A stretch of 64,000 bases of DNA from Actinoplanes sp. TBRC 11911 (GTDB taxonomy: Bacteria; Actinomycetota; Actinomycetes; Mycobacteriales; Micromonosporaceae), in NCBI RefSeq assembly GCF_012933445.1, contig NZ_JABBNC010000037.1, positions 41,822 through 105,821 on the forward strand, given 5' to 3'. The position numbers were made by a program, and so were the translations under genes. Positions 7,533 through 16,500 of the stretch are shown here, in pieces. Under the pieces are notes generated by a model that saw only the letters and a list, made by a program, of their open reading frames with translations, ran no database searches and was not told the DNA's origin. Every line of letters begins with the position of its first letter. Within the stretch, counting starts at the first letter, position 1.

Positions 7533-9866
7533 TTAATCTGTGGAGATTGTCGAGATTTCTGCCCGTACGCCGCCGAGCAGCAACCCGATGTCGTCGGCGC
7601 TCATCGGCCGCGAGAAGTGGAAGCCCTGGGCGTACTGGTAGCCCACCTCGTAGAGCCGTTGTGCCTGGTCCGCCGACTCGACGCCCTCCGCGACCGCCTC
7701 GATCCGCAACCCGTCGGTGATGCCGATGAGCCCGTCCACGATGACCGCCTGGGAACTACGCGCGGTCACCCCGTCCACGAACGACTTGTCCACCTTGAGA
7801 ACCCGCACGGGCGTGTCGACCAGCAGGCTGAGCGACGACTGCCCGGTGCCGAAGTCGTCCAGCGCCACCCGCATGCCGAGTTTGTGCAGCTCGTGCACCG
7901 CGTCCAGCGCCTCACCGGTGCCCAGCACCGCCGTCTCGGTGACCTCGGCGACCAGCCGGTGCGGATCGATGCCGGACGACCGCAGCAGCTCGCCGACCTC
8001 GGCCGCGAACCCGGGTTCGCGCAGCTGACGGGCCGAGATGTTGATGCTCACCTTTTCCGGTGCCCGCAGGCCGTACGCGCGCTCCCACTCGGTGGCCTGG
8101 GCCACCACCTGGCGCAGGATCCACCGGCCGAGCTCGACGATCGTGCCGTTGCGCTCGGCCAGCGGGATGAACACCGCGGGCGAGACCAGCCCGTGCTCCG
8201 GGTGCCGCCAGCGGACCAGTGCCTCGACCCCGGCGAGCCGGCCGTGCGGCAACTCCACGATCGGCTGGTAGAGCACGAACATCTGGTCGCGGGCGAGGGC
8301 CTGGCGCAGGTCGTTGCCGAGGCGGGCGTCGGCGTCGGCGAGCTGGTCCATGATCGTGTCGAACCAGGTCCACCGGCCGCCGCCGGAGCTCTTCGCGGTG
8401 TACATCGCCACGTCGGCGCGGCGCATCAGCTCCTCGGCCGTGTCCCCGGGCTCGGCCGCGGTCACCCCGGCGCTGATCCGCGCCACCAGGTCGTGCCCGT
8501 CCAGAAGCAGCGGCTCCCGTACGGCCTCCGTGAGATCCGTGAGCAGCGCGGCCGTCTCCCGGTCGGACCGTCCGCGCAGCAGCAACGTGAACTCGTCGCC
8601 GCCCAGCCGGGCCACCGTGTCGCCGGGGCGCAGACGTTCGTGCAGCCGCCGGCTGACCGCCTTGAGCAGCGCGTCCCCGACGCCGTGCCCGAGCCGGTCG
8701 TTGACCTCCTTGAAGTCGTCCAGGTCGACGAGCACCACGTGGAAGCGCTCGCCGGCGCCGAGCACCGAGGTGAGCTGCGCGGTGAACATCGCCCGGTTGC
8801 CGATCTCGGTGAGCGGGTCGTGTGACACCTGGTGCGCGAGCTCCTGCTGCACGTCCTGCAGCTTGCGCAGGTTCGCGTCGACCGTGCCGAGCAGCCGGTT
8901 GTTGTCCCGCAGCGCGGACGCCTGCCGCACCGCCACCAGGCCGGTCAGCGTCACCGCGAACAGCGCCACGGCCAGGTCCTCGCCACCGTGCGGCGCCACC
9001 ACCGAGATCAGCATCGCGCTCATCGCGGTGATCGCCAGGTACGGCGTCACCGTGAAGCGCCGGCGCCGCGGCGGCCGCTCGGCGGTCACCACCGGGGCCC
9101 GTTCCTGGCGCTGGGCCGCGAGCAGGCAGGTCAGCGCTGACATCGCACCGGCCAGGAAGGTGGTGGAGATGTACGGGCGGTCGGCCACGAACGGCGACAT
9201 CGCGCCGCTGATCGCGGACACGACCACGCCACCGGCCAGGATGTGCAGCGCGCGCCGGTCGAGGTTGCCGGCCCCGGCGAACGCCACCTTCGCGAAGGTG
9301 ATCATCGAGACCGCGGCCAGGGCGGTGATCGCCACCAGCGGCATCGCCGATCCGGTCTGTGCCGTCCACGCGCTGAGCTTGCTGAACGAGAAGTGCCAGG
9401 CCAGGCCCGTGGTGGTGACCAGCACGATGCTCGAGTCCAGGCCGAACCGGATCCAGTCGGCGCGCGAGCGGCCCCACGTCGGCAGCCGCAGCAGCGCCCA
9501 CATGGCGATCGCCAGGGTGGCGAAGTAGAGCACCAGCGTCCGCGCACCCAGCACCTGCGAGGGGCCGCCGGGTCCGAGCAGCGCGTCCGCCATGTTGCTG
9601 AGCACCGCGATCCCGAGCAGGCCGCAGATCAGCGCCATCTGACGCCAGAAGCGCCGGGTCGAGGCGTCCAGGTCGGCGCGGCGGCCGGCCCGCCAGCACG
9701 CGTAGGTGGCCAGCACCGACATCGCCGGCGTGGGCAGCCAGCCGAGCGCCGGGTGCCGCCAGACATGCCCGAGCCCGAGCACGAACCACGCGACGCTCAG
9801 CACGAACAGCAAAACGCCGGCCACCGTCACGACGCGTGACGGGCGTGGGAGGGCGTCGGGTCGCAT
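7533..9866 (-). CDS. multi-spanning membrane GGDEF-EAL protein
   Basis: 777 residues. The first ~330 residues hold roughly nine to ten hydrophobic segments forming an integral membrane sensor module that I do not recognise as a named MASE or MHYT domain. After a short coiled stretch (NLRKLQDVQQELAHQ) come a GGDEF domain with intact ARLGGDEFTLLL and an upstream inhibition site RPGD, then an EAL domain with EALVRW, INIS, the VTET glutamate, DDFGTG, KVDKSF and EGVE. Both catalytic halves look active. The TauE-type permease follows 13 bp downstream. This is the second full GGDEF-EAL protein within 6 kb; the two differ completely in their sensor regions. Confidence 0.94.
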   Translation of the reverse strand: MRPDALPRPSRVVTVAGVLLFVLSVAWFVLGLGHVWRHPALGWLPTPAMSVLATYACWRAGRRADLDASTRRFWRQMALICGLLGIAVLSNMADALLGPGGPSQVLGARTLVLYFATLAIAMWALLRLPTWGRSRADWIRFGLDSSIVLVTTTGLAWHFSFSKLSAWTAQTGSAMPLVAITALAAVSMITFAKVAFAGAGNLDRRALHILAGGVVVSAISGAMSPFVADRPYISTTFLAGAMSALTCLLAAQRQERAPVVTAERPPRRRRFTVTPYLAITAMSAMLISVVAPHGGEDLAVALFAVTLTGLVAVRQASALRDNNRLLGTVDANLRKLQDVQQELAHQVSHDPLTEIGNRAMFTAQLTSVLGAGERFHVVLVDLDDFKEVNDRLGHGVGDALLKAVSRRLHERLRPGDTVARLGGDEFTLLLRGRSDRETAALLTDLTEAVREPLLLDGHDLVARISAGVTAAEPGDTAEELMRRADVAMYTAKSSGGGRWTWFDTIMDQLADADARLGNDLRQALARDQMFVLYQPIVELPHGRLAGVEALVRWRHPEHGLVSPAVFIPLAERNGTIVELGRWILRQVVAQATEWERAYGLRAPEKVSINISARQLREPGFAAEVGELLRSSGIDPHRLVAEVTETAVLGTGEALDAVHELHKLGMRVALDDFGTGQSSLSLLVDTPVRVLKVDKSFVDGVTARSSQAVIVDGLIGITDGLRIEAVAEGVESADQAQRLYEVGYQYAQGFHFSRPMSADDIGLLLGGVRAEISTISTD

Positions 9867-10001
9867 GGAACCGCTGATCGGCTCCGCCCCCGGAAATCTG
9901 AAGTTTTCCGAACTTTCCGCACGGCGACGCCCGAGCGGTGTCCGCGATCACCAACTATTGACCGGTTAGTTACCCGTCACACCCGAGGAGGCGGCGTTTC
10001 C

Positions 10002-11066
10002 ATGAGCGTCCGTTTCACCACGAATGTCCTGGTAGTCCCGGCGCTGCTGGCCGCCGGGCTGCTGATCCAAGCGGGGCCCGCCCAGGCGGCGGGCATCTCC
10101 ACGAACGCGTGCTCCCCGCGCGCCACGGCGGTCTCCTTCAGCGACGGCCTGGACAAGGCCGTGATCGACGGGGTGGAGATCGGCGGCCTGTCCGACATGG
10201 CGTGGGACCAGCGCCGGCACGCCTGGGCCTCCACCGTCGACAACCACGCGAGCGACCCGTCGCGCATCTGGTTCTGGAGCGACCCGGCGCACGCGCACGT
10301 GGTGGGCGCCCCGCTCGTGCTCAAGAAGCCGGACGGCACCCCGTACGACGGGACGACCGCGGACAACGAGGGCCTGGCCGTGCTGCCGGACGGCGACTAC
10401 GTGGTCAGTTCGGAGACCGAGCCGTCGATCCGGATCTTCGGCCGGGACGGCGTGCAGCGCGCCGCATTGCCGGTGCCGGCCCGATTCGCCCCTGCCCCGG
10501 CGGGCCAGGCCACCTCGAACGCCACCCTGGAGGGCCTGACGCTCGCGGACGGCGGCTCGCGGATCATCGCGTCGATGGAGGGCGCGCTCTCCGGTGACAC
10601 CGACGCGACGGTGCACCGGCTGCTCACCTACGACAAGGACCGGCACGGCCGATGGTCGCTGGTCAAGCAGAGCGCCTACCGCACGGACGCCGGCAACCGG
10701 ATCGCCGAGGTCCAGGCGTACGGGAAGGACTCGCTCTTGATCTTGGAGGCGGCCTTCGACGCGACCAAGGGCAACAGCGTTTCCCTGTACGCCGTGCCGA
10801 ACCTCTCCCGCACGCCCGACATCGGCAAGGTGGCCGACGCCGCGGGCCGTCCGTCGCTCCGCAAGACGCTGGTCGCCGACCTGGTGAAGTGCCCGACCCT
10901 GGGCGCCACCGCGAAGCAGCCGCAGACCAACCCGCTGCTGGACAACTTCGAGGGCATGGCAATAGTCCCCGGCGGCCGCACCGCGACCGTGCACGTGATC
11001 AGCGACGACAACTTCGGCGCCACGCAGGTCACGCGCGTGCTGACGCTGTCCGCCCGCCTTCCCTGA
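10002..11066 (+). CDS. secreted esterase-like (phytase-type) beta-propeller protein
   Basis: 354 residues with a good Sec signal peptide (about 1-30, ending PAQAA). Preceded by GAGGAGG as ribosome site. The mature part matches the esterase-like-activity-of-phytase family (PF13449): EIGGLSDMAWD near the start, DNEGLAVLPDGDYVVSSE, LEGLTLADGG, AEVQAY followed by LLILE, and near the end DNFEGMAIVPGG with VHVISDDNFG. The repeated G-L-S/A and E-G-hydrophobic motifs are the family's propeller blades. Function in actinobacteria is mostly unproven; a phosphoesterase or hydrolase acting outside the cell is the usual proposal. It stands alone, followed by a terminator-like hairpin. Confidence 0.87.
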   Translation: MSVRFTTNVLVVPALLAAGLLIQAGPAQAAGISTNACSPRATAVSFSDGLDKAVIDGVEIGGLSDMAWDQRRHAWASTVDNHASDPSRIWFWSDPAHAHVVGAPLVLKKPDGTPYDGTTADNEGLAVLPDGDYVVSSETEPSIRIFGRDGVQRAALPVPARFAPAPAGQATSNATLEGLTLADGGSRIIASMEGALSGDTDATVHRLLTYDKDRHGRWSLVKQSAYRTDAGNRIAEVQAYGKDSLLILEAAFDATKGNSVSLYAVPNLSRTPDIGKVADAAGRPSLRKTLVADLVKCPTLGATAKQPQTNPLLDNFEGMAIVPGGRTATVHVISDDNFGATQVTRVLTLSARLP

Positions 11067-11073
11067 GATGACG

Positions 11074-11104
11074 ACGGCGCCCGTCTCCCCGGGGCGGGCG
11101 CCGT
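11074..11104 (+). terminator. stem-loop after the esterase-like gene
   Basis: Perfect 10-bp arms ACGGCGCCCG and CGGGCGCCGT enclose an 11-nt loop. It begins 8 bp after the stop codon. There is no T-run, which is common for terminators in high-GC actinobacteria. Confidence 0.6.
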
Positions 11105-11159
11105 AGCCTCCGTCACATTCGGCCCAGGAGATCGCCGCTGCCGGTGGAGCGAAGTACCG

Positions 11160-11181
11160 TACGAAACGGTTTCGTTTCGTA
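11160..11181. promoter_or_regulatory. 22-bp perfect TetR operator
   Basis: Two perfect 9-bp arms, TACGAAACG and CGTTTCGTA, are separated by GTTT. It lies 21 bp upstream of the TetR start codon at 11203, where a repressor would block its own transcription and probably that of the MFS gene that follows. Symmetry and placement are typical of TetR autoregulation. Confidence 0.78.
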
Positions 11182-11202
11182 TTTAGAGAACCGGGGGGAG
11201 TC

Positions 11203-11799
11203 ATGGTCGATCAAACGCTGGCCGTCGCACCCCGTCGCACCCGGCGGCTCGACGAGGAGCGCGCACAGGCCATTCTGCGCGCCACCTACGACCTTCTCCG
11301 CGAAGCGGGCTATCAGGGATTACGTGTCGACGCGGTCTGTGCCCGAGCGCAAGCGAGCAAGGCCACCGTGTACCGGCACTGGCCCACCAAGGCAAGTCTG
11401 GTCGCCGACGCGATCCGGACGTGCAAGTCAGGCGAAGCGGGCGTGCCGGACACCGGTAGCCTCCGCGGCGACCTGGTGGCCTGGTTCGGCGCCATCGCCC
11501 GCAGCGTCGCGGGCGACGAAGGACCGCTCCTGGCCGGTTTGTTCGTGGCGATGACGCACGACCCCGAGCTGGCCGCGGAGCTGCGGTCGATGCGGGACTC
11601 GAAGGTGGCGCACGCGGAAGCCGTCTGCGCGCGCGCCGAGCACCGGGGAGAGCTACGTCCCGGCTATGACCCCGGTCTCATCGACGAGATCGTTCCCGCT
11701 CAGCTCTTCATGCGTCACTTCGCCCTCGGCCAGGAACTCGACGACGAGTTCATCGAGCATCTGGTCGACGACATCATGCTGCCGCTGTTGGTGAGGTAA
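11203..11799 (+). CDS. TetR-family repressor of the adjacent efflux gene
   Basis: 198 residues; the N-terminal TetR helix-turn-helix runs from about residue 18 to 64 (ILRATYDLLREAGYQGLRVD, then RAQASKATVYRHWPTKASLV). The C-terminal ligand domain begins around residue 80 and is of the type that ends with a dimerisation segment EFIEHLVDDIMLPLL. Ribosome site GGGGGGAG precedes ATG. A perfect 22-bp palindrome sits just upstream, and a DHA2 drug:proton antiporter starts 99 bp downstream on the same strand. Inference: the repressor autoregulates and controls export, releasing on binding a drug or a related compound. Confidence 0.93.
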   Translation: MVDQTLAVAPRRTRRLDEERAQAILRATYDLLREAGYQGLRVDAVCARAQASKATVYRHWPTKASLVADAIRTCKSGEAGVPDTGSLRGDLVAWFGAIARSVAGDEGPLLAGLFVAMTHDPELAAELRSMRDSKVAHAEAVCARAEHRGELRPGYDPGLIDEIVPAQLFMRHFALGQELDDEFIEHLVDDIMLPLLVR

Positions 11800-11898
11800 C
11801 GGCAGCACCGATACATCCCCCGCCCCCGCCCCGTCTCATCGCCCTCGTCAGTCACTGACCTGGGTGGATCTCCGCGTGCCCTGAAGGGGGACCCAACC

Positions 11899-13374
11899 GT
11901 GTCCATCACAAGTACCGACGCCACGACGCCGCCAGATCTAAGCGGCGGCGCGGCGTCCCGTAAAGGGCTGATCCTGCTGGTCATCGTGGCCGCACAGCTG
12001 CTGATCGTGCTGGACGCCACGATCGTCAACATCGCGCTGCCGACCGCGCAGAAGGCGCTGGACATCAGCGACGCCGACCGGCAGTGGATCATCACCGCGT
12101 ACGCCCTGACCTTCGGCGGCCTGCTGCTGCTCGGCGGCCGCATCGCCGACTTCACCGGACGCAAACGGGCGTTCATCATCGGCCTGCTCGGCTTCGCGGC
12201 CGCGTCCGCCTTCGGCGGGCTCGCCCAGAACGAGATCATGCTCTTCGGCGCCCGCGCGCTGCAGGGAGCCTTCGGCGCGCTGATGGCGCCGGCGGCCCTG
12301 TCGCTGCTCACCGTCACCTTCACTGAGGAGAAGGAGCGCGCCCGCGCGTTCGGCGTGTACGGCGCCATCGCGGGTGGCGGCGGCGCGGTCGGCCTGCTGC
12401 TGGGCGGGGTGCTCACCGAGTACGCCTCGTGGCGCTGGACGCTGCTGATCAGCACCCCCGTCGCGATCATCGCGGCCCTGGGCGCGGTCAAGTACATCAG
12501 CGAGAGCAAGGCCGAGGGCAGCACCCGCTACGACCTGCCCGGCGCGTTCACCTCGACGCTCGGCCTGGTCGCCCTGGTCTACGGCTTCACCAAGGCGGCC
12601 AGCGACGGCTGGGGCTCGACCACCACGATCGTGACCCTGGTGATCGCGGCGGCGCTGCTGGTCGCGTTCATCTTCATCGAGCTGCGCTCGTCGCACCCGC
12701 TGCTGCCGATGCGGGTGATCCTCGACGGCAACCGCGGTGGGTCGTTCCTGGCGGCCCTGCTGCTCGGTGTCGCCATCTTCGGCGTGTTCCTGTTCCTCAC
12801 GCTCTACCTGCAGCAGACGCTCGGCTACTCGGCGTTGAAGAGCGGCGTGGCGTTCCTGCCGTTCACCATCGGCATCGTCGCCGGCGCCACCATCTCGGCC
12901 CAGCTGCAGACCAAGATCGGACCGCGCATCCTGATGGTCACCGGCCTGGTGCTGGGGGCCGTCGGCATGGTGCTGCTCACCGGCATCGGCACGGACACCA
13001 GCTACTGGACGCACGTCCTGCCCGGTTGTGTCATCTTGAGCTTCGGCATCGGCCTGGTGTTCGGCCCGATGTCGTCCACCGCCCTGGTCGGCATCGCCGA
13101 CCACGACGCCGGCGTGGCCGGCGCGCTGATCAACACGACCCAGCAGGTCGGCGGCTCGCTGGGCACCGCGCTGCTGAACACGATCGTCACCTCGGCGATC
13201 GCCGGCTACCTGGTCGACCACAAGTCGAGCCTGCCGGCCGTGGCGACCATCCACGGTTACACGACGGCGTTCTGGGTCAGCGCGGTCGTGATCATCGTGG
13301 CGGCCGTGGCCTCGGGGATCCTCATCAAGGCCAAGCGTGACGATCTGGCCCCGGCCAGTCACGCGGCCATGTAG
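11899..13374 (+). CDS. MFS drug exporter, DHA2 (EmrB/QacA) family
   Basis: 491 residues from GTG 11899 with ribosome site AAGGGGGA. About fourteen membrane helices. It carries the MFS signature loop GGRIADFTGRKRAF between helices 2 and 3, the motif LDATIVNIALP in helix 1 typical of DHA2 proteins (motif D1), and GAIAGGGGAVGLLLGGVL in helix 5 (the antiporter motif C region). It would expel lipophilic or cationic compounds in exchange for protons. The TetR gene immediately upstream and its operator are the likely control; a strong terminator follows the stop. Confidence 0.94.
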   Translation: MSITSTDATTPPDLSGGAASRKGLILLVIVAAQLLIVLDATIVNIALPTAQKALDISDADRQWIITAYALTFGGLLLLGGRIADFTGRKRAFIIGLLGFAAASAFGGLAQNEIMLFGARALQGAFGALMAPAALSLLTVTFTEEKERARAFGVYGAIAGGGGAVGLLLGGVLTEYASWRWTLLISTPVAIIAALGAVKYISESKAEGSTRYDLPGAFTSTLGLVALVYGFTKAASDGWGSTTTIVTLVIAAALLVAFIFIELRSSHPLLPMRVILDGNRGGSFLAALLLGVAIFGVFLFLTLYLQQTLGYSALKSGVAFLPFTIGIVAGATISAQLQTKIGPRILMVTGLVLGAVGMVLLTGIGTDTSYWTHVLPGCVILSFGIGLVFGPMSSTALVGIADHDAGVAGALINTTQQVGGSLGTALLNTIVTSAIAGYLVDHKSSLPAVATIHGYTTAFWVSAVVIIVAAVASGILIKAKRDDLAPASHAAM

Positions 13375-13389
13375 TTCCGCTCCATCACG

Positions 13390-13424
13390 AAAGGCAGCCG
13401 GCGGTTCGCCGGCTGCCTTTTCGT
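13390..13424 (+). terminator. intrinsic terminator after the DHA2 exporter
   Basis: Perfect 13-bp arms AAAGGCAGCCGGC and GCCGGCTGCCTTT flank a 5-nt loop; the descending arm runs into TTTTCGTTTG. The hairpin starts 15 bp after the stop codon. It may serve both the rightward exporter and the leftward glycosidase gene that ends at 13490, because the stem is A-rich at one end and T-rich at the other. Confidence 0.88.
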
Positions 13425-13442
13425 TTGTTTCCGCGGTTTTTG

Positions 13443-13537
13443 TTAGCGGGTCAGTGTGATCGTCGTCGATGCGGTGACGCCGCCCGCGTTCATCGGGTGA
13501 TGGTGATCGTCGCCTGCGCGGTGACGCCGCCCGCGGT
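13443..13537. repeat. 47-bp tandem duplication at the 3' end of the glycosidase gene
   Basis: The last 45 bp of the leftward glycosidase gene (13491-13535) recur just beyond its stop at 13444-13488 with about 80 % identity (9 mismatches) and a period of 47 bp. Both copies would encode the end of an Ig-like strand (AGGVTAQATITITR versus AGGVTASTTITLTR), but 47 is not a multiple of three, so the second copy is out of frame and untranslated. It looks like an old slippage duplication. Confidence 0.75.
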
Positions 13538-16500
13538 CACGGTGATCGTGATCTGGCCGGGGCGTACCGCGGTCACCTCGCCGGTCGCCGGGTCGAGGAC
13601 CGCGAGGGTGTCCTTGTGCTTCTCGCCGATCGACACGCCCTTGCTTCCGGCGTAGACGACCGTGGCCGGGTAGCGCAGCGGGAACCGCAGCCCGAACTCG
13701 GTCGTCACGCCGACCGCCCCGAGCGCCGTGGTCTTCCCGGCCACGAGGGTGGCCGGCGCGGACAGCTCGATCGCGTCGATCAGCGGCACACTCTCCGCCT
13801 GCAGCCAATCCCGCGTGGCCGCGCTGGGCTGCCCGGCCCGCACCTTGGCCGGCCGCGGGTCCACGCCGACGTTCATCCAGCCGAAGAAGCCGCCCTGATC
13901 GGGCGAGGCCATCGGCGCCTTGCCCACGGCGGGCAGGGTCACCTCCAGCAGCCCGTCGGTGCGGGTCACCGAGGCGGCGTGCACATGCCCGGTGATCAGC
14001 GCGACCGGCTTGCCGGACTCCTCGCGGAACGCGGCCAGCCACCGCTCGAGCAGGTCGGCCTCGAGCTGGTCGGAGATCTGCGACGCGCCGGTGCCGGTGG
14101 GGTCGTGCGCCGGGTGATGGCAGGACACCACCACCCCGGAAATCGAACGTTCGTTCGCGGCCTTGGCCAGCTCGGCCCGCAGCGCCGGGATCTGGTCCCA
14201 GTCCGAGGTCCGCAGGTCGCCGGTGTGCGAGTCCAGCAGGATGAACCGGGTTCCCTTGTGGTCGAACACCTGCCGGGTCGGCCGCCCGGTGCCTGCCTTG
14301 AACGCGTCCAGCCCACCGGTCGAGGTCAGCCCGGCCTCGTGGTTGCCCGGCTCCCAGTAGACCGGCAGCCCGGCCGGCACGTGGTCGGCCAGCAGGCCGT
14401 TGGCCAGCGCGAAGTCGGCGGGGTTGTCGTCGTCCACGAAGTCGCCGCTGATCAGCAGGAAGTCGGGCTTCGACGCGACCGCCTGGGTGAGGGCCTTGAC
14501 CGCCTGCCGGCCGGGGAACGAGTCCAGTCCGGCCGCCGCGCTCACGTGGATGTCGGACAGCACGGCGAAGCGCCACCGGTCGCGTCCGAGGCTCTCCTGC
14601 TCCAGCACGTACGGGTCGCGCTGCGGTGCCACGGTGGTGTCCGGCTGCTGGCCGACCTGCGCGGCCAGCCCGTCGAACTCGAGGACCCCGGCGTTCTTGT
14701 TGGTCTGCGAGGTCTCCGCGATGTAGACCCGCAGCAACTGGATCGGCTCGGCGAACCCGGTGGGGATGTCGCCGACCACCCGTTTCCAGCCGGTCCAGTC
14801 CACACTCAACGCGAACGTGAACGGCACGTTGGTGGTGCCCGCGGAGGTGAGCATCGCGCGCAGCCAGTGCTGCTTGCCGTCACCGTTGACCCACAGCGCC
14901 AGCTTCTTCGCCCCGGCCGGCAGGGTGAGCGGCGGGTTCGCCACCGCGTACGCCGCCGAGGTGCTGGTCTGCCCGGTGAAGTCGTAGGTGAGCTGGACCG
15001 CGTGGTTGTCCGCGGTGGCGCCGGGCCGGTCGGCGGCCGCGACGACCGCGACCGACGCCGTTCCGCGCGCGGACAGCGCCGTCCACTTCTCGCCCGGCTC
15101 GAACTCGGCCAGCGACACGTCCACCAGACCGACCGTCACCGGCAGCTTCGCGGTCACGCCCTGCGCCGTCGCGGTGATGGTGGCCGCCTTGCCGCCCGCG
15201 TCCGCGCCGCCGGTGATGGTGAGACCGCCGGCCGTTGCGGTCACCCGGATGACCGTGTGGTCGTAGGCCAGCGTGACGTCTCGGGGCGCCACCGGCGCGT
15301 CGAACCCGTCGGCGTCGAAGCCGACGATGCGGGCACTCGCCGTGGCACCCGGATCGATGGTGACCGCACGCTCGGAGAACTCCAGCCGCTGCAGAGGTCC
15401 GAGGACCCGCAGCGGGATCTCGCCGGTGGCGTCGCCGGCCCGGGCGCGCAACGTGCCCGCCCCGGGCTGCTCGGCGCGGAATACGTTGTCTTTGGTGCGG
15501 CCCAGCGATCCCGGACTCACCGACCAGGACACCGTGTGATGGCCGATCGGGACCGCCGCGTAGGTCTCGTCGAAACCCGCGGCGGCGACGTCGAGGGAGA
15601 GCCCGCTGATCACCCGGTCGGCGCCGGGCCGCAGGTCGAGCCCGCGCAGGGTGCCGCTGCCGGTCTTGGCGAACAGGCCGACGCCGCTCGGGATGACGCG
15701 CTCGCTGCCGTCCGACGGCGTGTTGACGACGCTGACCCCCGCGTCGCCGTGGCGCCGCGCGACGATGTCGGTGGAGCCGCCGCCGTCGAGCATGAAGGCG
15801 TCGGTCGCGCCGAGGCGTACCAGCAGCTTGGCCATCTCGTCGTAGCTCAGCCCGGCCGAGAACGTGGCCGCGCCGTCCACCGCGACCAGCAGCAGCCGGT
15901 GCCCGCCGTCCAGCCAGCCGATCGCGGTGCGCGGCTTGGGCGCGTCGTTGGCGGTGTCCGGCGGGAAGTCGATCGCCACGCCGCCCCGCACGATCACCGA
16001 GTTGCTGCCCAGCGCCATGTGTACCGGGACCGGGGAGTCCGACCTGGGCTGGAACGAGACGGTGACCTGGTCGCCCACCTTGGTGCCGGCGAGCTGCGCG
16101 GCGGCGGTGCCCCGGCCGAGCACGACGAGCCCGCCGTCCGGGACGACCGTGGTGGTGATCTGCGCGTTGACCGCGGTGACCTTGCCGTTGGCGACGACCA
16201 GCTCGGTGTACGGGCCGGCGTCCTGGATCAGCGTGCGGTCGCCGTGCCCCCAGAGCGTGGTGAAGACGTCGATGCCGTTCGCGGGCACCGACTCCGAGTT
16301 GAGCGCGGCCAGCGGCGACGGCTTGCCGCCGATGGTCACGGTGCCCTCGATCAGCAGGTCGGCGAGCCGGGCGACCCGGTCCGCGCCGATCGAGGGGACC
16401 AGCGTCGAGGCATTCGTGCCCTTGCGCGGGTGCCCGTCCTGGATCTCCGGGCCCTCCGCGGCGAACGTCTCGGTGATGTCGAAGAAGTCGCCGTTGACCG

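Noticed and set aside
6318..8825. 835-codon plus-strand frame
   Set aside because: Overlaps three well-supported minus-strand genes and is low-complexity Arg/Pro/Ser antisense.
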